Shown here: positions 1-9,659 of the stretch, piece after piece
Layout of the letters: each line of letters opens with the position of its first letter
Position numbering within the stretch: the stretch's first letter is position 1
Assembly: GCA_932294295.1 (NCBI GenBank)
Contig: OW028575.1
Coordinates: 35,900,253-35,964,252, forward strand
Source of the DNA: Alitta virens
Taxonomy: Eukaryota > Annelida > Polychaeta > Phyllodocida > Nereididae
Length of the DNA: 64,000 bases
Direction of reading: 5' to 3'
Notes under the pieces: generated by a model
What the model was told of the DNA's origin: nothing
What the model saw: the letters and a program-made list of their open reading frames with translations, nothing else
Database searches by the model: none
Made by a program: the position numbers and the translations under genes

Positions 1-705
1 CACTTCTCAGACACATCCGGATGCCGCGTTTGGATCCATGAAAGTCCAGCCGACTGGACTTGGCTGTGGTGTTGAGTGAGTGGCACTCGTCTGGAACAAC
101 AGTCTAATCTTTGTTCCCGGCCCCGACCCGGATTCAGGTGACATTTCGCTTGGCCGTGGTGTCGATGACTTTGTAGCAGTGAAAGACGTCGCTATCATTG
201 TCATCTTCATCGCAGTGGTTCGGCCGAGGTTCTGGACCATGGTCTGTCCTGTGGGGGTTGCGTGGAATTCAGGGTGGCTGCGAATTCCAGATGCACAATG
301 ACGTCGTGGGCGCCGTCATTGGGGAATTGTGGATTTTGGTCGAGCACGCTCGGGTTGTTCGTCACTACAACTGACTGGCGCACGCCTTACGCAACAAGGG
401 GGTCCCAGAGGAGCCTGTATGGGTTGACCTTGCGTCCGTATTGACTAGCAGTCATTATTAGCTCTGCTATATATCACTATTGGAGCTTATATCTCGTCCA
501 GACTCCGCTTTGTCTGGTTGTACGCGTGAAAGAGGTATAGTACCGCTGCAGGAGTTAGTCTGGTGCGGACAGGTGATCTTGCGCTGACACGCCGCAGCCC
601 GTTGTGGCACACCAGATGGCGAAATTGACCTGGTTGTGCCAGAACCTTCACGCACTAGAGTTCCAAGCTTGTACTAGCTTGTCAGAAGTTACATCAGGCA
701 GCTGA
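1..705. repeat. 705-bp unit 1 (haplotype A)
   Basis: Haplotype A bases: CCGGATGCC near the head, GTGGTGTTGAG, AGTCTAATC, and GCTATCATTGTCATC. The right half has GTACGCGTGAAAG and GACAGGTGAT. The tail is ACATCAGG, the version that always precedes a haplotype G unit. Private bases include ATTGTGG at about 329 and CCGCTTTG near 510. Its closest partner in the array is unit 4. Confidence 0.95.
263..289. repeat. 8-bp inverted repeat with 11-nt loop inside the 705-bp unit
   Basis: TGGAATTC (263-270) and GAATTCCA (282-289) are exact reverse complements around the loop AGGGTGGCTGC. Each arm also contains the palindrome GAATTC. The structure is kept in all ten units apart from one base in unit 6. It could form a small hairpin or serve as a protein site, but nothing in the sequence shows that it does. 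Confidence 0.7.
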
Positions 706-1410
706 CACTTCTCAGACACATCCGGGTGCCGCGTTTGGATCCATGAAAGTCCAGCCGACTGGACTTGGCTGTGGGGTTGAGTGAGTGGCACTCGTCTGGA
801 ACAACAGTCTCATCTTTGTTCCCGGCCCCGACCCGGATTCAGGTGACATTTCGCTTGGCCGTGGTGTCGATGACTTTGTAGCAGTGAAAGACGTCGCTGT
901 CATTGTCGTCTTCATCGCAGTGGTTCGGCCGAGGTTCTGGACCATGGTCTGTCCTGTGGGGGTTGCGTGGAATTCAGGGTGGCTGCGAATTCCAGATGCA
1001 CAATGACGTCGTGGGCGCCGTCATTGGGGAATTTTGGATTTTGGTCGAGCACGCTCGGGTTGTTCGTCACTACAACTGACTGGCGCACGCCTTACGCAAC
1101 AAGGGGGTCCCAGAGGAGCCTGTATGGGTTGACCTTGCGTCCGTATTGACTAGCAGTCATTATTAGCTCTGCTATATATCACTATTGGAGCCTATATCTC
1201 GTCCAGACTCCGCCTTGTCTGGTTGTACACGTGAGATAGGTATAGTACCGCTGCAGGAGTTGGTCTGGTGCGGACACGTGATCTTGCGCTGACACGCCGC
1301 AGCCCGTTGTGGCACACCAGATGGCGAAATTGACCTGGTTGTGCCAGAACCTTCACGCACTAAAGTTCCAAGCTTGTACTAGCTTGTCAGAAGTTATGTT
1401 AGGCAGCTGA
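706..1410. repeat. 705-bp unit 2 (haplotype G)
   Basis: Haplotype G bases: CCGGGTGCC, GTGGGGTTGAG, AGTCTCATC and GCTGTCATTGTCGTC. The right half carries two CACGTG palindromes (1228-1233 and 1275-1280) where unit 1 has GCGTG and CAGGTG. The tail is ATGTTAGG, followed by a haplotype A unit. Shares CACTAAAGTTCC with unit 3 only. Confidence 0.95.
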
Positions 1411-2115
1411 CACTTCTCAGACACATCCGGATGCCGCGTTTGGATCCATGAAAGTCCAGCCGACTGGACTTGGCTGTGGTGTTGAGTGAGTGGCACTCGT
1501 CTGGAACAACAGTCTAATCTTTGTTCCCGGCCCCGACCCGGATTCAGGTGACATTTCGCTTGGCCGTGGTGTCGATGACTTTGTAGCAGTGAAAGACGTC
1601 GCTATCATTGTCATCTTCATCGCAGTGGTTCGGCCGAGGTTCTGGACCATGGTCTGTCCTGTGGGGGTTGCGTGGAATTCAGGGTGGCTGCGAATTCCAG
1701 ATGCACAATGACGTCGTGGGCGCCGTCATTGGGGAATTTTGGATTTTGGTCGAGCACGCTCGGGTTGTTCGTCACTACAACTGACTGGCGCACGCCTTAC
1801 GCAACAAGGGGGTCCCAGAGGAGCCTGTATGGGTTGACCTTGCGTCCGTATTGACTAGCAGTCATTATTAGCTCTGCTATATATCACTATTGGAGCCTAT
1901 ATCTCGTCCAGACTCCGCCTTGTCTGGTTGTACACGTGAGATAGGTATAGTACCGCTGCAGGAGTTGGTCTGGTGCGGACACGTGATCTTGCGCTGACAC
2001 GCCGCAGCCCGTTGTGGCACACCAGATGGCGAAATTGACCTGGTTGTGCCAGAACCTTCACGCACTAAAGTTCCAAGCTTGTACTAGCTTGTCAGAAGTT
2101 ATGTTAGGCAGCTGA
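1411..2115. repeat. 705-bp unit 3 (A head, CACGTG right half)
   Basis: Left half matches haplotype A (ATGCC, GTGGTGTT, TCTAATC, ATC/ATC). The right half carries both CACGTG palindromes and CACTAAAGTTCC as in unit 2. The two halves therefore assort independently, which argues for exchange within units as well as whole-unit duplication. Confidence 0.95.
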
Positions 2116-2820
2116 CACTTCTCAGACACATCCGGATGCCGCGTTTGGATCCATGAAAGTCCAGCCGACTGGACTTGGCTGTGGTGTTGAGTGAGTGGCA
2201 CTCGTCTGGAACAACAGTCTAATCTTTGTTCCCGGCCCCGACCCGGATTCAGGTGACATTTCGCTTGGCCGTGGTGTCGATGACTTTGTAGCAGTGAAAG
2301 ACGTCGCTATCATTGTCATCTTCATCGCAGTGGTTCGGCCGAGGTTCTGGACCATGGTCTGTCCTGTGGGGGTTGCGTGGAATTCAGGGTGGCTGCGAAT
2401 TCCAGATGCACAATGACGTCGTGGGCGCCGTCATTGGGGAATTTTGGATTTTGGTCGAGCACGCTCGGGTTGTTCGTCACTACAACTGACTGGCGCACGC
2501 CTTACGCAACAAGGGGGTCCCAGAGGAGCCTGTATGGGTTGACCTTGCGTCCGTATTGACTAGCAGTCATTATTAGATCTGCTATATATCACTATTGGAG
2601 CCTATATCTCGTCCAGACTCCGCCTTGTCTGGTTGTACGCGTGAAAGAGGTATAGTACCGCTGCAGGAGTTAGTCTGGTGCGGACAGGTGATCTTGCGCT
2701 GACACGCCGCAGCCCGTTGTGGCACACCAGATGGCGAAATTGACCTGGTTGTGCCAGAACCTTCACGCACTAGAGTTCCAAGCTTGTACTAGCTTGTCAG
2801 AAGTTACATCAGGCAGCTGA
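2116..2820. repeat. 705-bp unit 4 (haplotype A)
   Basis: Matches unit 1 at the diagnostic sites, including GCGTGAAAG, CAGGTG and the ACATCAGG tail. It has a private GCTCT to GATCT change at about 2577. Units 1-2 and 4-5 form similar pairs three units apart, hinting at a 2,115-bp higher-order period that is not kept by units 3 and 6. Confidence 0.95.
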
Positions 2821-3525
2821 CACTTCTCAGACACATCCGGGTGCCGCGTTTGGATCCATGAAAGTCCAGCCGACTGGACTTGGCTGTGGGGTTGAGTGAG
2901 TGGCACTCGTCTGGAACAACAGTCTCATCTTTGTTCCCGGCCCCGACCCGGATTCAGGTGACATTTCGCTTGGCCGTGGTGTCGATGACTTTGTAGCAGT
3001 GAAAGACGTCGCTGTCATTGTCGTCTTCATCGCAGTGGTTCGGCCGAGGTTCTGGACCATGGTCTGTCCTGTGGGGGTTGCGTGGAATTCAGGGTGGCTG
3101 CGAATTCCAGATGCACAATGACGTCGTGGGCGCCGTCATTGGGGAATTTTGGATTTTGGTCGAGCACGCTCGGGTTGTTCGTCACTACAACTGACTGGCG
3201 CACGCCTTACGCAACAAGGGGGTCCCAGAGGAGCCTGTATGGGTTGACCTTGCGTCCGTATTGACTAGCAGTCATTATTAGCTCTGCTATATATCACTAT
3301 TGGAGCCTATATCTCGTCCAGACTCCGCCTTGTCTGGTTGTACACGTGAGATAGGTATAGTACCGCTGCAGGAGTTGGTCTGGTGCGGACACGTGATCTT
3401 GCGCTGACACGCCGCAGCCCGTTGTGGCACACCAGATGGCGAAATTGACCTGGTTGTGCCAGAACCTTCACGCACTAGAGTTCCAAGCTTGTACTAGCTT
3501 GTCATAAGTTACATCAGGCAGCTGA
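2821..3525. repeat. 705-bp unit 5 (haplotype G)
   Basis: Haplotype G head and middle, two CACGTG palindromes and an ACATCAGG tail followed by another G unit. A private base at about 3505 gives GTCATAAGTT instead of GTCAGAAGTT. Confidence 0.95.
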
Positions 3526-4230
3526 CACTTCTCAGACACATCCGGGTGCCGCGTTTGGATCCATGAAAGTCCAGCCGACTGGACTTGGCTGTGGGGTTGA
3601 GTGAGTGGCACTCGTCTGGAACAACAGTCTCATCTTTGTTCCCGGCCCCGACCCGGATTCAGGTGACATTTCGCTTGGCCGTGGTGTCGATGACTTTGTA
3701 GCAGTGAAAGACGTCGCTGTCATTGTCGTCTTCATCGCAGTGGTTCGGCCGAGGTTCTGGACCATGGTCTGTCCTGTGGGGGTTGCGTGGAATTCAGGGT
3801 GGCTGCGAATTCTAGATGCACAATGACGTCGTGGGCGCCGTCATTGGGGAATTTTGGATTTTGGTCGAGCACGCTCGGGTTGTTCGTCACTACAACTGAC
3901 TGGCGCACGCCTTACGCAACAAGGGGGTCCCAGAGGAGCCTGTATGGGTTGACCTTGCGTCCGTATTGACTAGCAGTCATTATTAGCTCTGCTATATATC
4001 ACTATTGGAGCCTATATCTCGTCCAGACTCCGCCTTGTCTGGTTGTACACGTGAGATAGGTATAGTACCGCTGCAGGAGTTGGTCTGGTGCGGACACGTG
4101 ATCTTGCGCTGACACGCCGCAGCCCGTTGTGGCACACCAGATGGCGAAATTGACCTGGTTGTGCCAGAACCTTCACGCACTAGAGTTCCAAGCTTGTACT
4201 AGCTTGTCAGAAGTTACATCAGGCAGCTGA
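3526..4230. repeat. 705-bp unit 6 (haplotype G)
   Basis: Almost the same as unit 5. A private C to T at about 3813 changes the second GAATTCCA of the internal inverted repeat to GAATTCTA. Tail ACATCAGG, followed by unit 7 with a G head. Confidence 0.95.
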
Positions 4231-4935
4231 CACTTCTCAGACACATCCGGGTGCCGCGTTTGGATCCATGAAAGTCCAGCCGACTGGACTTGGCTGTGGT
4301 GTTGAGTGAGTGGCACTCGTCTGGAACAACAGTCTAATCTTTGTTCCCGGCCCCGACCCGGATTCAGGTGACATTTCGCTTGGCCGTGGTGTCGATGACT
4401 TTGTAGCAGTGAAAGACGTCGCTGTCATTGTCGTCTTCATCGCAGTGGTTCGGCCGAGGTTCTGGACCATGGTCTGTCATGTGGGGGTTGCGTGGAATTC
4501 AGGGTGGCTGCGAATTCCAGATGCACAATGACGTCGTGGGCGCCGTCATTGGGGAATTTTGGATTTTGGTCGAGCACGCTCGGGTTGTTCGTCACTACAA
4601 CTGACTGGCGCACGCCTTACGCAACAAGGGGGTCCCAGAGGAGCCTGTATGGGTTGACCTTGCGTCCGTATTGACTAGCAGTCATTATTAGCTCTGCTAT
4701 ATATCACTATTGGAGCCTATATCTCGTCCAGACTCCGCCTTGTCTGGTTGTACGCGTGAAAGAGGTATAGTACCGCTGCAGGAGTTGGTCTGGTGCGGAC
4801 ACGTGATCTTGCGCTGACACCCCGCAGCCCGTTGTGGCACACCAGATGGCGAAATTGACCTGGTTGTGCCAGAACCTTCACGCACTAGAGTTCCAAGCTT
4901 GTACTAGCTTGTCAGAAGTTATGTTAGGCAGCTGA
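4231..4935. repeat. 705-bp unit 7 (mosaic of both haplotypes)
   Basis: Starts as haplotype G (CCGGGTGCC), switches to A (GTGGTGTT, TCTAATC), returns to G (GTC/GTC at about 4421-4436), then has A-like GCGTGAAAG but G-like CACGTG further right. This is the clearest gene-conversion or crossover mosaic in array 1. Private changes: GTCATGTGG at about 4479 and CACCCCGCAG at about 4821. Confidence 0.93.
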
Positions 4936-5640
4936 CACTTCTCAGACACATCCGGATGCCGCGTTTGGATCCATAAAAGTCCAGCCGACTGGACTTGGCT
5001 GTGGTGTTGAGTGAGTGGCACTCGTCTGGAACAACAGTCTAATCTTTGTTCCCGGCCCCGACCCGGATTCAGGTGACATTTCGCTTGGCCGTGGTGTCGA
5101 TGACTTTGTAGCAGTGAAAGACGTCGCTATCATTGTCATCTTCATCGCAGTGGTTCGGCCGAGGTTCTGGACCATGGTCTGTCCTGTGGGGGTTGCGTGG
5201 AATTCAGGGTGGCTGCGAATTCCAGATGCACAATGACGTCGTGGGCGCCGTTTTTGGGGAATTTTGGATTTTGGTCGAGCACGCTCGGGTTGTTCGTCAC
5301 TACAACTGACTGGCGCACGCCTTACGCAACAAGGGGGTCCCAGAGGAGCCTGTATGGGTTGACCTTGCGTCCGTATTGACTAGCAGTCATTATTAGCTCT
5401 GCTATATATCACTATTGGAGCTTATATCTCGTCCAGACTCCGCCTTGTCTGGTTGTACGCGTGAAAGAGGTATAGTACCGCTGCAGGAGTTAGTCTGGTG
5501 CGGACAGGTGATCTTGCGCTGACACGCCGCAGCCCGTTGTGGCACACCAGATGGCGAAATTGACCTGGTTGTGCCAGAACCTTCACGCACTAGAGTTCCA
5601 AGCTTGTACTAGCTTGTCAGAAGTTATGTTAGGCAGCTGA
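4936..5640. repeat. 705-bp unit 8 (haplotype A, start of edge drift)
   Basis: Haplotype A in both halves and shares the CTTATATC variant with unit 1. It is the first unit with CCATAAAAGTCC instead of CCATGAAAGTCC, a change shared with units 9 and 10 only. A private CA to TT lies at about 5252. Confidence 0.94.
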
Positions 5641-6346
5641 CACTTCTCAGACACATCCGGATGCCGCGTTTGGATCCATAAAAGTCCAACCGACTGGACT
5701 TGGCTGTGGTGTTGAGTGAGTGGCACTCGTCTGGAACAACAGGGTTATCTTTGTTCCCGGCCCCGACCCGGATTCAGGTGACATTTCGCATGGCCGTGGT
5801 GTCGATGACTTTGTGGCAGTGAAAAGACGTCGCTGTCATTGTCGTCTTCATCGCAGTGGTTCGGCCGAGGTTCTGGACCATGGTCTGTCCTGTGGGGGTT
5901 GCGTGGAATTCAGGGTGGCTGCGAATTCCAGATGCACAATGACGTCGTGGGCGCCGTCATTGGGGAATTTTGGATTTTGGTCGAGCACGCTCGGGTTGTT
6001 CGTCACTACAACTGACTGGCGCACGCCTTACGCAACAAGGGGGTCCCAGAGGAGCCTGTATGGGTTGACCTTGCGTCCGTATTGACTAGCAGTCATTATT
6101 AGCTCTGCTATATATCACTATTGGAGCCTATATCTCGTCCAGACTCCGCCTTGTCTGGTTGTACACGTGAGATAGGTATAGTACCGCTGCAGGAGTTAGT
6201 CTGGTGCGGACACGTGATCTTGCGCTGACACGCCGCAGCCCGTTGTGGCACATCAGATGGCGAAATTGACCTGGTTGTGCCAGAACCTTCACGCACTAGA
6301 GTTCCAAGCTTGTACTAGCTTGTCAGAAGTTATGTTAGGAAGCTGA
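5641..6346. repeat. 706-bp unit 9 (divergent, +1 insertion)
   Basis: Carries several private changes: GTCCAACCG, AACAGGGTTATC, TTCGCATGG, TTTGTGGCAG and CACATCAGATGG. An extra A (GAAAAGACG, about 5821-5825) makes the unit 706 bp. The insertion fuses two otherwise separate + frames into one of 121 codons, showing the frames are not maintained. The tail has AGGAAGCTGAC instead of AGGCAGCTGAC. Confidence 0.94.
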
Positions 6347-6886
6347 CACTTCTCAGACACATCCGGATGCCGCGTTTGGATCCATAAAAGTCCAGCCGAC
6401 TGGACTTGGCTGTGGTGTTGAGTGAGTGGCACTCGTCTGGAACAACAGTCTAATCTTTGTTCCCGGCCCCGACCCGGATTCAGGTGACATTTCGCTTGGC
6501 CGTGGTGTCGATGACTTTGTAGCCGTGAAAGATGTCGCTGTCATTGTCGTCTTCATCGCAGTGGCTCGGCCGAGGTTCTGGACCATGGTCTGTCCTGTGG
6601 GGGTTGCGTGGAATTCAGGGTGGCTGCGAATTCCAGATGCACAATGACGTCGTGGGCGCCGTCATTGGGGAATTTTGGATTTTGGTCGAGCACGCTCGGG
6701 TGGTTCGTCACTACAACTGACTGGCGCACGCCTTACGCAACAATGGGGTCCCAGAGGAGCCTGTATGGGTTGACCATGCGTCCGTATTGACTTGCAGTCA
6801 TTATTAGCTCTGCTATATATCACTAATGGAGCCTCTGTCTCGTCCTGAATCCGCCTCGTCTGGAGTTGGTCTGGTGCAATCTTTTA
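6347..6886. repeat. 705-bp unit 10: terminal, mutated, deleted, truncated
   Basis: Matches the consensus for about 500 bp with many private substitutions (GTAGCCGTG, GATGTC, GTGGCTCGG, CGGGTGGTT, CAATGGGG, GACCATGCG, GACTTGCAG, CACTAATGG, CTGAATCCG). At about 6863 some 35 bp of the unit are missing between TCTGG and AGTTGG, with a 2-bp GG match at the breakpoints. The unit ends after CTGGTGC at 6877. The following AATCTTTT may be its last trace before the CAA-type repeat begins. Confidence 0.92.
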
Positions 6887-6900
6887 ACAACAACGAGCTG
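6878..6900. other. Junction between the two satellite families
   Basis: The last recognisable 705-family sequence is CTGGTGC ending at 6877. The first 17-bp-type monomer (CGAGCTGCCAGCAACAT) starts at about 6894. The transition lies within about 16 bp (AATCTTTTAACAACAA). No gene, transposon end, target-site duplication or poly-A tract beyond four T residues is visible between the arrays. Confidence 0.85.
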
Positions 6901-7205
6901 CCAGCAACATCAAGCTGCCGACAACAACGAGTTGCCGACAACATGAAGCTGCCGACAACATTAAGCTGCCGACAACATTAAGCTTTCAACAGCAACAATA
7001 TGTCTACATCAACCAACTGTCAGCAACAACCAACTGTCAACAACAAACGTCAACAACAACAAATTGTCAACAACAACAAGCTATCAATAACAACAATCTG
7101 CCAACAACATTATGCTGTCACGAACAACAAGCGGTAAACAACAACAAACTTTCAACAACAACAATCTGCCAACAACTTCCAACTGTCAACAACAACAACA
7201 ACAAC

Positions 7206-7324
7206 CTGTCAACAACAACAACCTGTCAACAACAACAACCTGTCAACAACAACAACCTGTCAACAACAACAACCTGTCAACAACAACAACCTGTCAACAA
7301 CAACAACCTGTCAACGACATTAAG
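7206..7324. repeat. Uninterrupted run of the pure 17-bp monomer
   Basis: CTGTC recurs at 7206, 7223, 7240, 7257, 7274, 7291 and 7308. Six consecutive monomers are exact copies of CTGTCAACAACAACAAC, and the seventh changes at CAACGACAT. I noticed no comparably long perfect run elsewhere; later blocks interleave variant monomers. This may be a local slippage expansion or a remnant of the original simple array. Confidence 0.9.
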
Positions 7325-7389
7325 CTGTCAACAACATTAAGCTGTCAACAACATTAAGCTGCCAACAACATTGTGTTGCCAACAACATT

Positions 7390-7920
7390 ATGCTGTCACC
7401 AACAACAAGCTGTAAACAACAACAAACTGTCAACAACAACAATCTCTCATCAACTTCCAACTGTCAACAACAACCAACTGTCAACAACAACCGTCAACAG
7501 GAACCAACTCTGAAGAACAACCTGTCAACAACAACAACAACCTTTCAGCAACAACAACCTGTCAGCAACAGCAATCTGTCAAGAAGAGCAACCTGTCAAC
7601 AACATCAATCTGTAAACAATAACAAGCTGTCAACAACAACAACCTGTCAACAACAACAACCTGTCAACATCAACAACAACCTGTCAACAACAACAACAAC
7701 CTTTCAGCAACAACAACCTGTCAGCAACAACAATCTGTCAAGAAGAGCAATCTGTCAACAACATCAATCTGTCATCAATAACAAGCTGTCAACAACAACA
7801 ACCTGTCAACAACAACAACCTGTCAGCAAAAACAACCTGTATACAACAACAATCTGTCAAGAAGAGCAAGCTTTCAACAACAGCAATCAGTCAACAATAA
7901 CAAGCTATTACCAACATTAA
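7390..7920 (+). other. Longest Gln/Asn/Thr-rich open frame (176 codons), probably non-coding
   Basis: Opens at a real ATG and stops at TAA in CATTAAG. The translation cycles through Cys-Gln, Val-Asn and Leu-Ser-Thr blocks with the 17-residue period dictated by the 17-bp repeat. There is no domain, signal peptide or unique segment. Later copies of the same segment are broken by stops: those at 9051, 14025 and 23530 lose frame at a CTGTGAAC variant, and shorter versions of 115-118 codons occur at 10193, 15133 and 24639. I treat it as a compositional by-product. If it were ever translated, the product would be a low-complexity Q/N-rich polypeptide. Confidence 0.7.
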
Positions 7921-8032
7921 GCTATCAACAACATTAAGCTATCAACATTAAGCTGTCAACAACATTAAGCTGTCAACAACATTAGGCTGTCAACAACATT
8001 AAGCTGTCAACATCATTGAGCTGTCAACAACA

Positions 8033-9659
8033 TTGAGCTGTCAGCAACAACAAACTGTCAACAACAACCAACTGTCAACAACATCAACCTGTCAACAACA
8101 GGCTGTCTCCAACAACAACCTGTCAACAACAACAACCTCTCAACAACAACAACATCTCAACAAAAACAACCTATCAACAACAACAAGCTGTCAACAACAA
8201 CAACAAACTGTTAACAACAACCGTCAACAGGAACCAACACTAAAGAACAACTTGTCAACAACAACAACCTGTAAAGAAGAGCAAGCTGTCAACAAAAACA
8301 AGCTGTCAACATTGAGCTGTCAACAACATTAAGCTGTCAACAGCATTAAGCTGTCAACAACATTGAGCTGTCAACAACAATAAGCTGTCAACATCATTGA
8401 GCTGTCAACAACATTGACCTGTCAGCAACAAGAAACTGTCAACAACAACCAACTGTCAACAACATCAACCTGTCAACAACAACCTGTCAACAACAACAGC
8501 AACAACAACAACCTGTCAACGACAACAACAACAACAACCTGGCAACAACAACAAACTGTTAGCAACAACAACCTGTCAACAACATTAATCTGTCAACAAC
8601 ATTAAGTTGTCAACAACATTAAGCTGCCAACAACATTAAGCTGTCAACAACAACATTCTGTCAAAAAATGAGCTCCCAACAAAAATGAGCTCCCAACAAA
8701 ATTGAGCTGCCAACAAAATTGTGCTGCCAACAACATTGAGCTGCCAACAACATTGAGCTGCCAACAACATTGAGCTATCAACAATAACAATCTGTCAACA
8801 ACAACCACTTGTCAACAACAACTGTCAACAACAACCGTCAACAGCAACCACCTCTGAACAACAAGCCGTCAACAACAACAGTATGTCAACAACAACAAGC
8901 TGTCAATAACATTAATCCGAAAACAACATTAAGCTGTCAACGACATTAAGCTGTCAACAACATTAAGCTGGCTAACAACATTAAGCTGTCAACAACAACA
9001 ATCTGTCAACAACATTAAGCTGCCAACAACATTGTGCTGCCAACATCATTATGCTGTCACCAACAACAAGCTGTAAACAACAACAAACTGTCAACAACAA
9101 CAATCTCTCATCAACTTCCAACTGTCAACAACAACCAACTGTCAACAACAACCGTCAACAGGAACCAACTCTGAAGGACAACCTGTGAACAACAACAACA
9201 ACCTTTCAGCAACAACAACCTGTCAGCAACAACAATCTGTCAAGAAGAGCAACCTGTCAACAACATCAATCTGTCAACAATAACAAGCTGTCAACAACAA
9301 CAACCTGTCAACAACAACAACCTGTCAACATCAACAACAACCTGTCAACAACAACAACAACCTTTCAGCAACAACAACCTGTCAGCAACAACAATCTGTC
9401 AAGAAGAGCAATCTGTCAACAACATCAATCTGTCAACAATAACAAGCTGTCAACAACAACAACCTGTCAACAACAACAACCTGTCAGCAAAAACAACCTG
9501 TATACAACAACAATCTGTCAACTATAACAAGCTATCAACAACATTAAGCTATCAACAACATTAAGCTATCAACATTAAGCTGTCAACAACATTAAGCTGT
9601 CAACAACATTAGGCTGTCAACAACATTAAGCTGTCAACATCATTGAGCTGTCAACAACA
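8033..9659. repeat. Founder-like spacer block
   Basis: This block introduces segments that recur as the spacer of each later superunit: CATCTCAACAAAAAC at about 8153; the GACCTGTCAGCAACAAG segment at about 8415; a GAGCTCCCAAC pair near 8670-8700; GCTGGCTAACAAC; and ATTAATCCG. Compared with later spacers, it has six A residues rather than seven in GTCAAAAAATGAGC (about 8660). From the 8414 landmark to the next anchor is 1,246 bp, against 1,247 or 1,230 bp later. No gene. Confidence 0.8.

Larger units (their letters stand above)
1..6886. repeat. Satellite array 1: 705-bp tandem repeat, ten units
   Basis: The stretch beginning CACTTCTCAGACACATCCGG recurs at 1, 706, 1411, 2116, 2821, 3526, 4231, 4936, 5641 and 6347, a strict 705-bp period except for the ninth unit (706 bp). 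All units are head to tail. Short frames exist on both strands (about 73 and 60 residues on +, 77 and 62 on -), but I judge them chance frames. The haplotype differences change the predicted protein in both directions: two first-position changes turn Ile to Val on +, and the same bases turn Met and Ile to Thr on -. One unit also carries a 1-bp insertion. The array probably extends left of the window. I do not recognise the family; similarity to a known satellite or an old transposon fragment cannot be excluded by eye. Confidence 0.97.
6894..8032. repeat. Left-edge block of array 2: divergent monomers
   Basis: The first five monomers contain CTGCCAGC, CTGCCGAC or TTGCCGAC cores at exact 17-bp spacing up to about 6980, then CTTTCAACAG and TGTCTACATC variants. 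The order of motifs (a GCCGAC run, then CAACAG, then CAACCAACTGTC) resembles the internal cassette found once per 1.5-kb copy further right, but is more diverged. From about 7390 the block enters the recurrent segment CTGTCACCAACAACAAGC. No gene seen. Confidence 0.85.

Noticed and set aside
145..165. CENP-B box (TTTCGCTTGGCCGTGG)
   Set aside because: Shares TTCG but lacks the required central A and the CGGG end of the consensus.
205..240. RNA polymerase III B-box (GGTTCG in GGTTCGGCCGAGG)
   Set aside because: Matches only the first six bases of the GGTTCGANTCC consensus and has no convincing upstream A-box or T-run terminator.
460..490. TATA-box promoter (TATATAT at about 468, with ATTGG close by) in each 705-bp unit
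   Set aside because: Only a short AT-rich string, with no downstream transcript or frame. It could be tested by RNA mapping but is unsupported now.
80..6790. 60-77-codon frames on both strands of the 705-bp units as small genes
   Set aside because: Haplotype differences are amino-acid-changing in both overlapping strands, unit 9 is frameshifted without other consequence, and there is no promoter, splice or domain evidence. A distant transposon origin cannot be excluded by eye.
6878..6890. Retrotransposon insertion at the satellite junction
   Set aside because: Four T residues alone are not a poly-A/T tail; there is no terminal repeat, target-site duplication or element sequence.
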